A stretch of DNA of 34,701 nt from CAYWRO01 sp964460345 (lineage in GTDB: Bacteria; Planctomycetota; Phycisphaerae; Phycisphaerales; UBA1924). Under the pieces are notes generated by a model, which saw nothing but the letters and a program-made list of their open reading frames with translations, did no database searches and was not told the DNA's origin. Location of the stretch: contig CAYWRO010000039.1 of assembly GCA_964460345.1 (NCBI GenBank), positions 1 to 34,701 on the forward strand, written 5' to 3'. Positions 25,633-33,638 of the stretch are shown piece after piece (within the stretch, counting starts at the first letter, position 1; every line of letters begins with the position of its first letter). The position numbers and the translations under genes are program-made.

Positions 25633-26664
25633 TCAAACCCGCACCGGCTCCGTCGGTGTCGCCTTCATGATCTCCTTCACGATGTCGTCCGCATCCACCC
25701 GGTCCGCCTCGGCTTCGAAGTTCAGCAGGACGCGATGCCGCAATGACAGCAGCGCGACGTCCTGGATGTCCTTGTAGGAGACGTGGAACCGGCCGTCGGT
25801 GACCGCCCGCACCTTGCCGCCCAGCAGCAGCGCCTGCGCCGCGCGGGGGGAGCCGCCGCAGCGGATGTACTTGTTCGTGACGTTCGCGGCGTGCTCGCCC
25901 TCGGGGTGCGTCGCCAGCACCAGCCGGGCGGCGTACTCCTTGACGTGCGGCGCGACGATCGCCTCGCGAATGAGCTTCTGGGCGGCGAGGATCGATGGGC
26001 CGTCGAGGATGCGGCCCGCCTGCACGGATTCAGCGCCCGTCGTTCGGTCCAGGATCGTGATCAGGTCGTCGAGCTGGCTGTACCCGACGTTGATCTTGAA
26101 GATGAACCGGTCGAGCTGGGCCTCGGGGAGCGGGTACGTGCCCTCCTGCTCGATCGGGTTCTGCGTCGCCAGCACGAAGAACGGCTTGTCGAGCACGTGC
26201 GTCTCGCCGCCGACGGTGACGCTCCGCTCCTGCATGGCTTCCAGCAGGGCGCTCTGCGTCTTCGGCGTGGCGCGGTTGATTTCGTCCGCAAGCACGATCT
26301 GCGCGAAGATCGGGCCCTTCTGGAACTGGAAGAAGCGCCGGCCCGTCTCAGGATCTTCCATCACGATGTTCGTGCCGATCACGTCCGCCGGCATCAGGTC
26401 CGGCGTGAACTGGATTCGGCTGAAAGGCAGGTGCAGGCACTCGGCCAGCGTCCGCACCAGCAGCGTCTTGCCCAGCCCCGGCACGCCCTCCAGCAGCACG
26501 TTGCCGCCGGCGAAGAGTGCGATCAGCGTCGCATCAATCACCTCGCGATGCCCGACAATGACCTTGCCGATCTCATCACGCAGCGACTGAAAGGTCTTGC
26601 GGAACGCCTCGCATTGCGCCTTGACGCGTTCGGGGGTGTTCATCTCGTCGAAGTTGCCGGCCAT
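25633..26664 (-). CDS. MoxR-type AAA+ ATPase
   Basis: A 343-residue AAA+ ATPase of the MoxR family, chaperone-like enzymes that work with von Willebrand proteins. Walker A GVPGLGKT (60-67), Walker B IVLADEINRATPK with Asp127/Glu128, the segment ALLEAMQERSVTVGG and sensor-type FVLATQNPIEQEGTYPLPEAQ are all present, as is the C-terminal lid. The ATG at 26664 follows GAGGAG at 6 bp; an ATG at 26640 is possible. It opens the sub-operon moxR, GxxExxY, DUF58, BatA-like. Confidence 0.95.
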   Translation of the reverse strand: MAGNFDEMNTPERVKAQCEAFRKTFQSLRDEIGKVIVGHREVIDATLIALFAGGNVLLEGVPGLGKTLLVRTLAECLHLPFSRIQFTPDLMPADVIGTNIVMEDPETGRRFFQFQKGPIFAQIVLADEINRATPKTQSALLEAMQERSVTVGGETHVLDKPFFVLATQNPIEQEGTYPLPEAQLDRFIFKINVGYSQLDDLITILDRTTGAESVQAGRILDGPSILAAQKLIREAIVAPHVKEYAARLVLATHPEGEHAANVTNKYIRCGGSPRAAQALLLGGKVRAVTDGRFHVSYKDIQDVALLSLRHRVLLNFEAEADRVDADDIVKEIMKATPTEPVRV

Positions 26665-26695
26665 GTCTGCTCCTCGCCCAGCCAGGCTGGGGCCT

Positions 26696-26752
26696 CGGAC
26701 TTCACATCTCAAATCTAAAGCTGCGAACCACTCGTCACTCTTCGCTGTGCAC
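26696..26752 (-). repeat. Intergenic repeats upstream of moxR
   Basis: The 95-bp gap before moxR carries two AT-richer elements on the minus strand: GCGAAGAGTGACGAGTGG (26728-26745), 16 of 18 identical to the repeat in front of sufS, and TTTAGATTTGAGATGTGAAG (26700-26719), similar to the repeat between sufC and sufD. They look like members of dispersed non-coding repeat families. Confidence 0.5.
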
Positions 26753-26759
26753 TTGCGCG

Positions 26760-29700
26760 CTACGACTCATCCGTCATCTCATCCCGCGCCCGCTTCTTTG
26801 CCTTCAACAGGCGGGACATGCCCTCTTCCTCCGAGCCCGGCTGCTGCGATTTTGCATCCTTGTCCCCCTTGACGCGAATCTGCGGCGGCTCCGCCCCCCC
26901 GGCCATTCCAATGTTCTGTTTCGCATCCGCAAGCTCTTCGGCCGTGGCCTCGAACTTCGCGCGGGCCGCATCGCGGCCGGTGCGCGTGGTCCCCGCCGCC
27001 TGCTCGGCGTCCTTTGCCCCCGGACCGGCCATCCCCGCCCGGGCCCGCTCGCGGGCTTCCTTGAGCGAACTCATCTGCTCGCCCGCGGCCTGCCGGCTCG
27101 CACTGAAAGCCCGCATCACGGTCAGCCACATCGCCGAAACATCGATCCGCACGCGTCGCACCGCCACATCAGCGAGGAACGTGCCGATGCCCAGCACCGC
27201 CACGAGAACCCAGATCGGGGTCAACGCCACCGGCATCGTGAGCCCCTCGCGCGACCACAGGTCCACTTGCCGCGGATTGGTTCCGTCGAGCACCTGACCG
27301 CCGGTCATCTCAGCGACCTGCCGGAGCAGGGCAGAGTTGTCCTGCAGCGCCCGGAACTCATCGGCGAAGGGGCGCGTCACCGCAGCCTGCACGGCGCCTT
27401 CGTTCGGCTCTCCATTCGGCCCCTCGCCCGGCGCGCGGTACCGAAGATTCATCACGTACGCCCCGGCACGGTCGCTCTTGAAGGAGCCCTCGTAGCGGCC
27501 GGGAGAAACCTGCCGAAGCGTGACTTCTTCGCTCGTCCCCTCCGGCCCCACGACGCGGCCGCGCCAGGTCATGCTGCTCATGAGTTCGCCGTCCGGCGTG
27601 AGGGCCTCGACGATGACCCTGGTCCGGTCACCCTCGGTCTCGGTGAAGACGCGCGTGTCCGCCGAGCCGCCCGGGCGCATTGCCCACCGAACGTGCTGCT
27701 CCCAGAAGGCCCGGTAGTTGGCCCACCCCAACCAGGCATCCGCCCAGCGCGCCGTCGCATCTGACGTAAACGCCACCGACTTACCGAGACCATACTGCCA
27801 CATGGCGAGGATGGGGTCTTCTTCCTGGCCGCGGAGCACCACCTGGCTGAGCCCCTCCCGATCCGCCGCGACCACGTACCCGCTGATCGGCGGCACGCCC
27901 GTGATGCCCCGGATGGTGGGCACGGAAGGGTTCACGATCGTGGGGCTGAAAGGCTGCCCCTCCCAGACCATCGCGCGGCGAATGGTTTGGGCTTCCTTGA
28001 TGAAGATGTTGGGCAGGTTCTGAAGCTGGTTGTTGGTGGTGACGGTGTAGAAGCGCCCGCCGGTCGCATCAGCGATCGCCTTCATGCGCGTGAAGCTTGG
28101 GCCCTGCGTGCCATCGTGCGGGAAAACCGCAACGGTGCTGACGCTCACGCCCGCGTCGATGTAACGCTGCAGGAGCGAGGGCGTGGGCGGCGTCGGATCA
28201 CCGTCGGAGATGATGATGCAGTGCTTGACGGCCGCATCGGCCTTCTCCATGTCGGGAATCGCCAGCGTCATCATGGTCTGGAAGCTGGGCGCATCGCCGA
28301 AGGACAAGTTGTTGATCGCACGCCGAATCGCCGACTTGCTGCCGACTTCCTGCAACGGATGGATCCACTGATCGCCGTTCTGCCACGTGTACTCGATGAC
28401 GCCCGCCAGGTCGAGGCGGGACAGATTGTTCACGGCCGCCAGGGCGGTCTGCGCGCCCCAGTAGTTGCCCTCCGGCATTTCGCAGGAGTGCATGATCAAT
28501 GTCAGCGCGCCTCGCGGAAGCTGTCGCTTCTGCGGCGGGTCGAGTTTGATCGGCAACGCATCGGCCAGAGGGGAGCCGATCCAGCCGCCCGCGCCGAAAG
28601 CGGCGGGGCCGCCGATCATGATCAGCCCCCCGCCAAGGTCGTGCACATAGCTCTTGAGGTGCTCCTGGTGCTGCTGGCTGAAGAGATTGTTGGGCGTGTT
28701 GACCAGCACAATGCCGTCGTAGGCGCCCAGTTCAATGAGCGACGAGGGCATCTGGTCGGCGGTAATGAACTGAGCGTCGATGCGCGACTGCGTCATCGCT
28801 TCGAGGAACTGGGCCGACTCGGCCGGATCCGTTCCCACGACGAGCAGGCGCCCCTCGCTGGAAACGAAGGTCACCGACATCGCACGGTTGTTCTCGCTGA
28901 TGGTGTCCCCCACCACGCCCGACTCGTCAGCCATCGGCTCAAAGACCGCCTCAAACTGCTGCGGCCCGGCATACCGCAAGGTGATCGGAATCGCAATCGG
29001 ATTGACCTTCCCCCCTTCCAGGCGGACGTGGATGCCGGTGTGATCAGATTCCGGGTCCAGGTCGATCGGCTGACCGTTGACCAGCAGCGTCAGCCGCCCC
29101 ACGGCGTCCTGCCTCGCGTTGAGCAGCACGCGGAGGTTGATGTTCTCCCCCATGCGCGCGGTCGAAGGCGCGACGATGCGCTCCACAATCACTTCGTTCT
29201 CATAGCGATAGGAGATCGGGTAGACGTGGATCGGCACACCCTGGGCCTTGGCCGCCTGCGCGACGCGCAGCACGGAGCCGCTGGTCTCATTGGCATCACT
29301 GAACAGCACAATCGCGTTGGCGACGTTGTCCTTCATCGCCGCCAGGGCAAGCTGTACCGCCTCTTCAAGGTTGGTGCCGTCAACGGAGCCGATGTGCTGT
29401 GTCTGCGGCCGGTCGCCGGGACGGCCCGGGAGCATCTGCACGTACGCATCCACGGCGGCCGTCACCCATGCCACAAAGTCGCCGGGGCGAGCCTTGCTCG
29501 CGGCGGCGTCCATGTAACGCTCTGCAACCGATGGATTATCGTGAAGCTGCTCGGCAAGAATGACCGAGCGGCTTCGGTCGTTGACGATGGTGACCGCGAC
29601 GTTCTCGGCCTCGCGCCGCCAGTTCGGCCGCGCGACCGCACAAACGATGAGCGCGATGACGAGCAACCGGATGACCAGCGCTGCGCGACGCGTGGTCGTG

Positions 29701-29822
29701 CCGAGCCCGGAAAGCGACTGCCGGCCGATCCACACCGCCACCGCCCACAGGATCGGGATGAGGATCAGCCAACCCGGCTGTTCAAACTGCACCCACAAGA
29801 TCTTGAACGCCAGCAGGGTCAT
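26760..29822 (-). CDS. Large von Willebrand/amidotransferase-like membrane protein
   Basis: A 1020-residue inner-membrane protein. Two N-terminal helices (about 18-33 and 47-65) precede a von Willebrand-like domain with DRSRS (82-86), GTNLEEAVQLAL and IVLFSDANET. A type 1 amidotransferase-like region follows (DGIVLVNTPNNLF, YVHDLGGGLIMIGGPAAFGAGG), then a second von Willebrand-like part (HCIIISDGDPTPPTPS). A C-terminal helix (about 866-887) leads to a charged cytoplasmic tail of some 130 residues. Such proteins are common near moxR in planctomycetes; the function is unknown. The ATG at 29822 has GGAGGGGG before it and overlaps the preceding stop by 4 bp. Confidence 0.88.
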   Translation of the reverse strand: MTLLAFKILWVQFEQPGWLILIPILWAVAVWIGRQSLSGLGTTTRRAALVIRLLVIALIVCAVARPNWRREAENVAVTIVNDRSRSVILAEQLHDNPSVAERYMDAAASKARPGDFVAWVTAAVDAYVQMLPGRPGDRPQTQHIGSVDGTNLEEAVQLALAAMKDNVANAIVLFSDANETSGSVLRVAQAAKAQGVPIHVYPISYRYENEVIVERIVAPSTARMGENINLRVLLNARQDAVGRLTLLVNGQPIDLDPESDHTGIHVRLEGGKVNPIAIPITLRYAGPQQFEAVFEPMADESGVVGDTISENNRAMSVTFVSSEGRLLVVGTDPAESAQFLEAMTQSRIDAQFITADQMPSSLIELGAYDGIVLVNTPNNLFSQQHQEHLKSYVHDLGGGLIMIGGPAAFGAGGWIGSPLADALPIKLDPPQKRQLPRGALTLIMHSCEMPEGNYWGAQTALAAVNNLSRLDLAGVIEYTWQNGDQWIHPLQEVGSKSAIRRAINNLSFGDAPSFQTMMTLAIPDMEKADAAVKHCIIISDGDPTPPTPSLLQRYIDAGVSVSTVAVFPHDGTQGPSFTRMKAIADATGGRFYTVTTNNQLQNLPNIFIKEAQTIRRAMVWEGQPFSPTIVNPSVPTIRGITGVPPISGYVVAADREGLSQVVLRGQEEDPILAMWQYGLGKSVAFTSDATARWADAWLGWANYRAFWEQHVRWAMRPGGSADTRVFTETEGDRTRVIVEALTPDGELMSSMTWRGRVVGPEGTSEEVTLRQVSPGRYEGSFKSDRAGAYVMNLRYRAPGEGPNGEPNEGAVQAAVTRPFADEFRALQDNSALLRQVAEMTGGQVLDGTNPRQVDLWSREGLTMPVALTPIWVLVAVLGIGTFLADVAVRRVRIDVSAMWLTVMRAFSASRQAAGEQMSSLKEARERARAGMAGPGAKDAEQAAGTTRTGRDAARAKFEATAEELADAKQNIGMAGGAEPPQIRVKGDKDAKSQQPGSEEEGMSRLLKAKKRARDEMTDES

Positions 29823-31027
29823 CCACCCCCTCCAACCGCCCCCTGCGGGGCCAGCCCCGCAGACCTTGCGTGTGCACGATTCAGAAGAGACGGCGTCGCC
29901 ATCCCAAGCACGCGGTTGTTGCCGGAATCCAGGACGAAGGTGTACCGACCGAGCGTCGTCACCGCCCACGGGGAGGCCAGCTCGCCGTCGCCGCGGCCAG
30001 GAACCCCCCAGACACCGAGCGATTCACCTGTGCGCAAATCAAGTCGCTGCAAACGGTTGTTGCCATACTCGGCGACCATCGCCGTGCCGTCGCCAAGAAG
30101 CGTCACGCCGTAGGGATACCGAAGTTGTCCGGCCTCCGCACCAGCCGTTTCGGGCGACCCGATCCATGCGATCAGTTCTCCGTCGAGCGTAAACCGCCCA
30201 ATACGGTGGTTGCGGGCGTCGACGACGATCAGCTCCCGTGCGACGGAATCGATGGTCAGCGCCTGTGGCCGGTCGAAGAGCACCGGCTCGAGCCCATCAG
30301 CCTGCCGCGCCTCAGCGCCCCCATACCCGAACGCGCCAAACGAGAACAGATACTGCGCCTGATCGTCAAAGACGCTGACGCGATCGTTGCCCCCGTACTC
30401 CCCGACGTAGATCCGCTCGACCCGTCCGGTCTCGTTGAGCAGGAGGGCAATATCAGTCGGATAAACGAACTGACCCGGCCCCTCTCCCATCTCCCCGAAA
30501 ACGGTGACTGGCTGCACCTCGCCCTGGAACACCCCGCCCGGCGCGGACGCCGCGGCGTCCGGCCGTTCGAAGACCATCACACGGTGGTAGTGCGTGTCAG
30601 GGATCCAGACCCCTGGCTTGCCGTCGAGGGTCGGGCCAAGGGTGATCCCGACAGGTTTGCCGGTCTGGGACAACGGCATTCGCCAGAACGCCAGGCACTC
30701 CCCTGTTTCGGGGTCTATACGCTGAATCCGTGCGCTCTTGTCGACAACCCAGAGGGCGCCGTCGGCCTCATCTGCCGCAATGGCCCGGGGATACATGAAT
30801 CGGCCCGGGCTGTCGCCCAGGCCGCCCAAAGAGACCTTCACCGGGATAGGCCCGCCCTGAGGAGGTTCGCCGGAGCAGCCCGCAACCCCCGCCGCGGCCC
30901 CCAGGAGCAGCGCCATCGCAGCCCCGCGGACGGTAGTCCGAAGGCCCGCCCGCTCGCGACCGCCGGCGCCGCCGCCGCACGTCTTTGTCGCGCCATTCTT
31001 TGTTGGGACCATCCACATCGAGGCCAT
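29819..31027 (-). CDS. NHL-repeat beta-propeller lipoprotein
   Basis: A 402-residue exported protein. The lipobox VAGC places the lipidated Cys at 51 after a long, basic n-region, so the first 30 residues may not all be translated. The rest consists of six or so NHL-like blades: PGRFMYPRAIAADEADGALWVVD, GKPGVWIPDTHYHRVMVF, PGQFVYPTDIAL, RPQALTIDSVARELIVVD, AGQLRYPYGVTLLGDGTAMV and ASPWAVTTLGRYTFVLDSGNNRV. NHL propellers usually mediate binding. It lies between a permease gene and the von Willebrand protein, overlapping the latter. Confidence 0.85.
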   Translation of the reverse strand: MASMWMVPTKNGATKTCGGGAGGRERAGLRTTVRGAAMALLLGAAAGVAGCSGEPPQGGPIPVKVSLGGLGDSPGRFMYPRAIAADEADGALWVVDKSARIQRIDPETGECLAFWRMPLSQTGKPVGITLGPTLDGKPGVWIPDTHYHRVMVFERPDAAASAPGGVFQGEVQPVTVFGEMGEGPGQFVYPTDIALLLNETGRVERIYVGEYGGNDRVSVFDDQAQYLFSFGAFGYGGAEARQADGLEPVLFDRPQALTIDSVARELIVVDARNHRIGRFTLDGELIAWIGSPETAGAEAGQLRYPYGVTLLGDGTAMVAEYGNNRLQRLDLRTGESLGVWGVPGRGDGELASPWAVTTLGRYTFVLDSGNNRVLGMATPSLLNRAHARSAGLAPQGAVGGGG

Positions 31028-31115
31028 ACATTACTTCACTACCCCCCGGCGCGCTCGCCGTTGCAGGAGCGAAGGCTTGGAAGGCCCCCCGGCACAAGAC
31101 GGATTCGGCCGATTC

Positions 31116-32834
31116 TCAGGCCCCGCTTCCGTACGCACGATTCGACGAGTCGGGTCGGAACGAGCGCATCGCGACCGAGCGCCGGGCCAGGCCAAACCCG
31201 AGCAGCCACGCCGCGGCAAGCCCAATGACCAGCCCGCCCACCATCATTGTGATGACGCCGACGGCGAGCCGATCATCGCGCGCGTAATGGAGGTCGTCGA
31301 GCATTTGGCGCGCCAGGAATGGCTCACCCGGACGCTGCACCCAGATGGCAGCTTCGATCTCGTGCAGGGAGAGGGCGGTCATCGCCAGCCCTGCGCCCGC
31401 GAGCGCGGGCCAGGACTGCGCCAGACAGATTCTTGCCCATCCCGCTAACCCCATCGCGCCGTCGATTCGGCGAAGGTCGCGTTGCTCGCGGGCCTCGGAT
31501 CGACCCAGCAGCCAGCCGACCAGGGCCCCGAGGAAGCCGAACCGGGCGAGGTGGGCGATCGCAAAAATTGCCGGCGAATCACCAATCGGGCGCAGGACAT
31601 CCGGCTGGTCCCACGCCTGGTGCACCGCCAGCCCGACAAGAATGCCCGGAACGAGCCCACCGACAAGCATCGCCCGCGTGCACCATCGACCGATGCGTTC
31701 GAGGCTTCTGCTCGCGCCGGAAGCGCTCGCCCACACGCCGGCCCCGACAAGCGCACCGACAAACCCCACCCCCAGGGCGTTGACGCCGCTGTTGACCATC
31801 GCTTCTGCGGATTCATGCCAGAACCCGCGGGCGACGTACATGAAGCGTCCCAGGCGAGTCTGCAACAGTTCACCGGTCTCCGGATGATGAACGCCTTTGA
31901 CGCTCCAGAAGAACAGTGCAACCGGAACGATGACGGAAAGGGTCCACAACGCGACGGTTGCCGCGAGCCGCACTCGACCCGCCCCGAGCCGGCAGGCTTC
32001 GTCCGTCTCCACACGGACATCGCGGGCGGCGTCTACCCGGCGGCCGATCAGCCATGCCCCCGCCGCGGCGACGGCCAGCAGGGGCCAGGCCGCCGCCCAG
32101 ACTCGCCAGCGATCATCGGTTGTCATGAGGACGGTCCAGACGTGGATGGCCCACGTGCGAACCTGGGCGATGTGCAGGGGAACGGCCGAGCCGAGCATCA
32201 CCAACAGCACAAGGCCGAAGGCCCACCCGAGTCCCGCTCGCGCCATGAGCGCCTGCTGAAGGAGCGCCTGGCGGCGGGTGCGAGCCTCGAGCCGCAGCAT
32301 CTCCAGGGCCGAATCCGGCACGCGGCGGAGCCCGATGGCAAGAGCGAAGGCCGCCAGCGGCCATGCCCAGAGCACAAGTCCGATAATCGCGTTGGCCTGC
32401 CAGGCGACTGCCGGTGCGTTCCAGGCCGGATCCGCGGTGGCGATCACCCTCCCTAGCCACGTGCCGTGGCCCCGCAGAATCCCCCAACCGGCGTAAGCGA
32501 GGTAACTTGGGCCGAGCAGCGGAGCGCCGATCAGGGCCACGCGTGCCGCCCCACCGGTCCGGAGAACCCACGCCGCGGGCCACGCCGCGACAACCGCGAG
32601 GAGCGAGATAAGGCCGCTGTAGAGGAAGGTACTGGCCAGCAGGCCCAACCCACCCGAGCCGATCGTCGGCCCAGCCTCCCCGGCCGGACCGAGCACCATC
32701 CGGTAGAGGACCACGGCACCGGGCCATAAAACGCACGCTGCCGTAACGACGACCGCAACGGCCGCGGCAGCCGATAAGGACACCTGCGTTTCCGCCAGCG
32801 AGGGCTTCCGAAGGCGATGGCCGTGCTTGCCCAT
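31116..32834 (-). CDS. Two-domain ABC permease of the ThiP/iron type
   Basis: A 572-residue inner-membrane protein with about twelve hydrophobic segments arranged as two similar halves, as in ThiP, FbpB or PotB-like permeases of import systems. Coupling-loop-like segments are visible in each half (DSALEMLRLEARTRRQALLQ; IDGAMGLAGWARICLAQSW), in which the usual EAA signature is only partly kept. No binding protein or import ATPase is encoded nearby. The ATG at 32834 is used, since the preceding in-frame residues do not look natural. An NHL lipoprotein follows 88 bp downstream. The substrate cannot be inferred. Confidence 0.8.
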   Translation of the reverse strand: MGKHGHRLRKPSLAETQVSLSAAAAVAVVVTAACVLWPGAVVLYRMVLGPAGEAGPTIGSGGLGLLASTFLYSGLISLLAVVAAWPAAWVLRTGGAARVALIGAPLLGPSYLAYAGWGILRGHGTWLGRVIATADPAWNAPAVAWQANAIIGLVLWAWPLAAFALAIGLRRVPDSALEMLRLEARTRRQALLQQALMARAGLGWAFGLVLLVMLGSAVPLHIAQVRTWAIHVWTVLMTTDDRWRVWAAAWPLLAVAAAGAWLIGRRVDAARDVRVETDEACRLGAGRVRLAATVALWTLSVIVPVALFFWSVKGVHHPETGELLQTRLGRFMYVARGFWHESAEAMVNSGVNALGVGFVGALVGAGVWASASGASRSLERIGRWCTRAMLVGGLVPGILVGLAVHQAWDQPDVLRPIGDSPAIFAIAHLARFGFLGALVGWLLGRSEAREQRDLRRIDGAMGLAGWARICLAQSWPALAGAGLAMTALSLHEIEAAIWVQRPGEPFLARQMLDDLHYARDDRLAVGVITMMVGGLVIGLAAAWLLGFGLARRSVAMRSFRPDSSNRAYGSGA

Positions 32835-33061
32835 CGAACGCGAGTGTAAGCCGTGAGCGGCTGAATGGACGGTGCCGGGTGGCCGCAAGCGTGATTGGCC
32901 GCACGGTGGCGCCTCAACCGATATGATGTGCCTTTATCCGGGTTCCGGCCGCACCCATGGTGGACGCCCGGTCCTCGACGCACATCGCGGCCGCGTGGCC
33001 AAACCAGGAAGACCATCCCATCGCTCCCCCGCCGGGCGAGCACCGGAGTGGGCCAGAAACC
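32835..33061. promoter_or_regulatory. Divergent intergenic region between the permease and accB
   Basis: These 227 bases separate two divergent genes and so should hold both promoters. TATGAT at 32922-32927 is a fair -10 box for accB, but no -35 box sits at the right distance (TTGGCC at 32895 is 21 bp away). No operator-like palindrome stands out. Confidence 0.35.
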
Positions 33062-33538
33062 ATGATTGACATCCGCAAACTGAAAGAACTCGTGCGCCTC
33101 ATGGTCGAGAACGACCTGGCCGAACTCGACCTGCAGGATCAGCAGGAGACGGTCACCATCAAGCGCGGCGCCGGCGTTCCGGCGGGCGTGCCCGTCGTTC
33201 ACCATGCGCCAACGATCGCCGCGACGCCCGCCAACGGCCAGCCCGATGCGGCCACGGCCGGCGGCTCAACGCCGGTCGCCGTAGACGAAGACAGCGATCT
33301 GGTGGCCGTCGAGTCCCCGATGGTCGGCACGTTCTACTCTGCTCCGAATCCTGACTCGCCGCCGTTTGTGGATGTCGGCAAGAACGTCAGCGCCGATACG
33401 ACGGTCTGCCTCATTGAGGCGATGAAGGTTTTCAACGAAATCAAGGCCGAGGTGAACGGCACGATCGAGAAGATTCTCGTCGAGAATGGCCAGGCCGTTG
33501 AGTATGGCCAGCGGCTCTTCCTCGTGCGGCCCTCCTGA
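33062..33538 (+). CDS. accB: AccB, biotin carboxyl carrier protein
   Basis: A 158-residue subunit of acetyl-CoA carboxylase, which makes malonyl-CoA for fatty acid synthesis. The N-terminal helix MIDIRKLKELVRLMVENDL is standard; residues 40-75 are an Ala/Pro-rich flexible linker; the biotinyl domain begins at VAVESPMVGTFY and carries the biotin Lys in IEAMKVF (Lys122). The ATG at 33062 is chosen because it begins the conserved helix; upstream in-frame sequence is unlike AccB. accC follows 100 bp later. Confidence 0.95.
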   Translation: MIDIRKLKELVRLMVENDLAELDLQDQQETVTIKRGAGVPAGVPVVHHAPTIAATPANGQPDAATAGGSTPVAVDEDSDLVAVESPMVGTFYSAPNPDSPPFVDVGKNVSADTTVCLIEAMKVFNEIKAEVNGTIEKILVENGQAVEYGQRLFLVRPS

Positions 33539-33638
33539 GCCTCTTCCCACTGCCCCTCCCCCACTGGCGTTCTGATCCCGCGGCGCACAAGCCCCAAGCC
33601 GCCGCGACGAGGATCGCTCAGGCAAGCCCCCAACGCCC

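Noticed and set aside
25592..25636. A TTG start for the GxxExxY gene giving 15 more residues
   Set aside because: The added part is entirely repeat-encoded, and the ATG at 25591 has a good purine-rich ribosome site in the repeat.
32895..32927. A full sigma-70 promoter for accB
   Set aside because: TATGAT is a good -10 box, but the nearest TTG box is 21 bp away, too far for a standard promoter; kept only as a note on the intergenic region.
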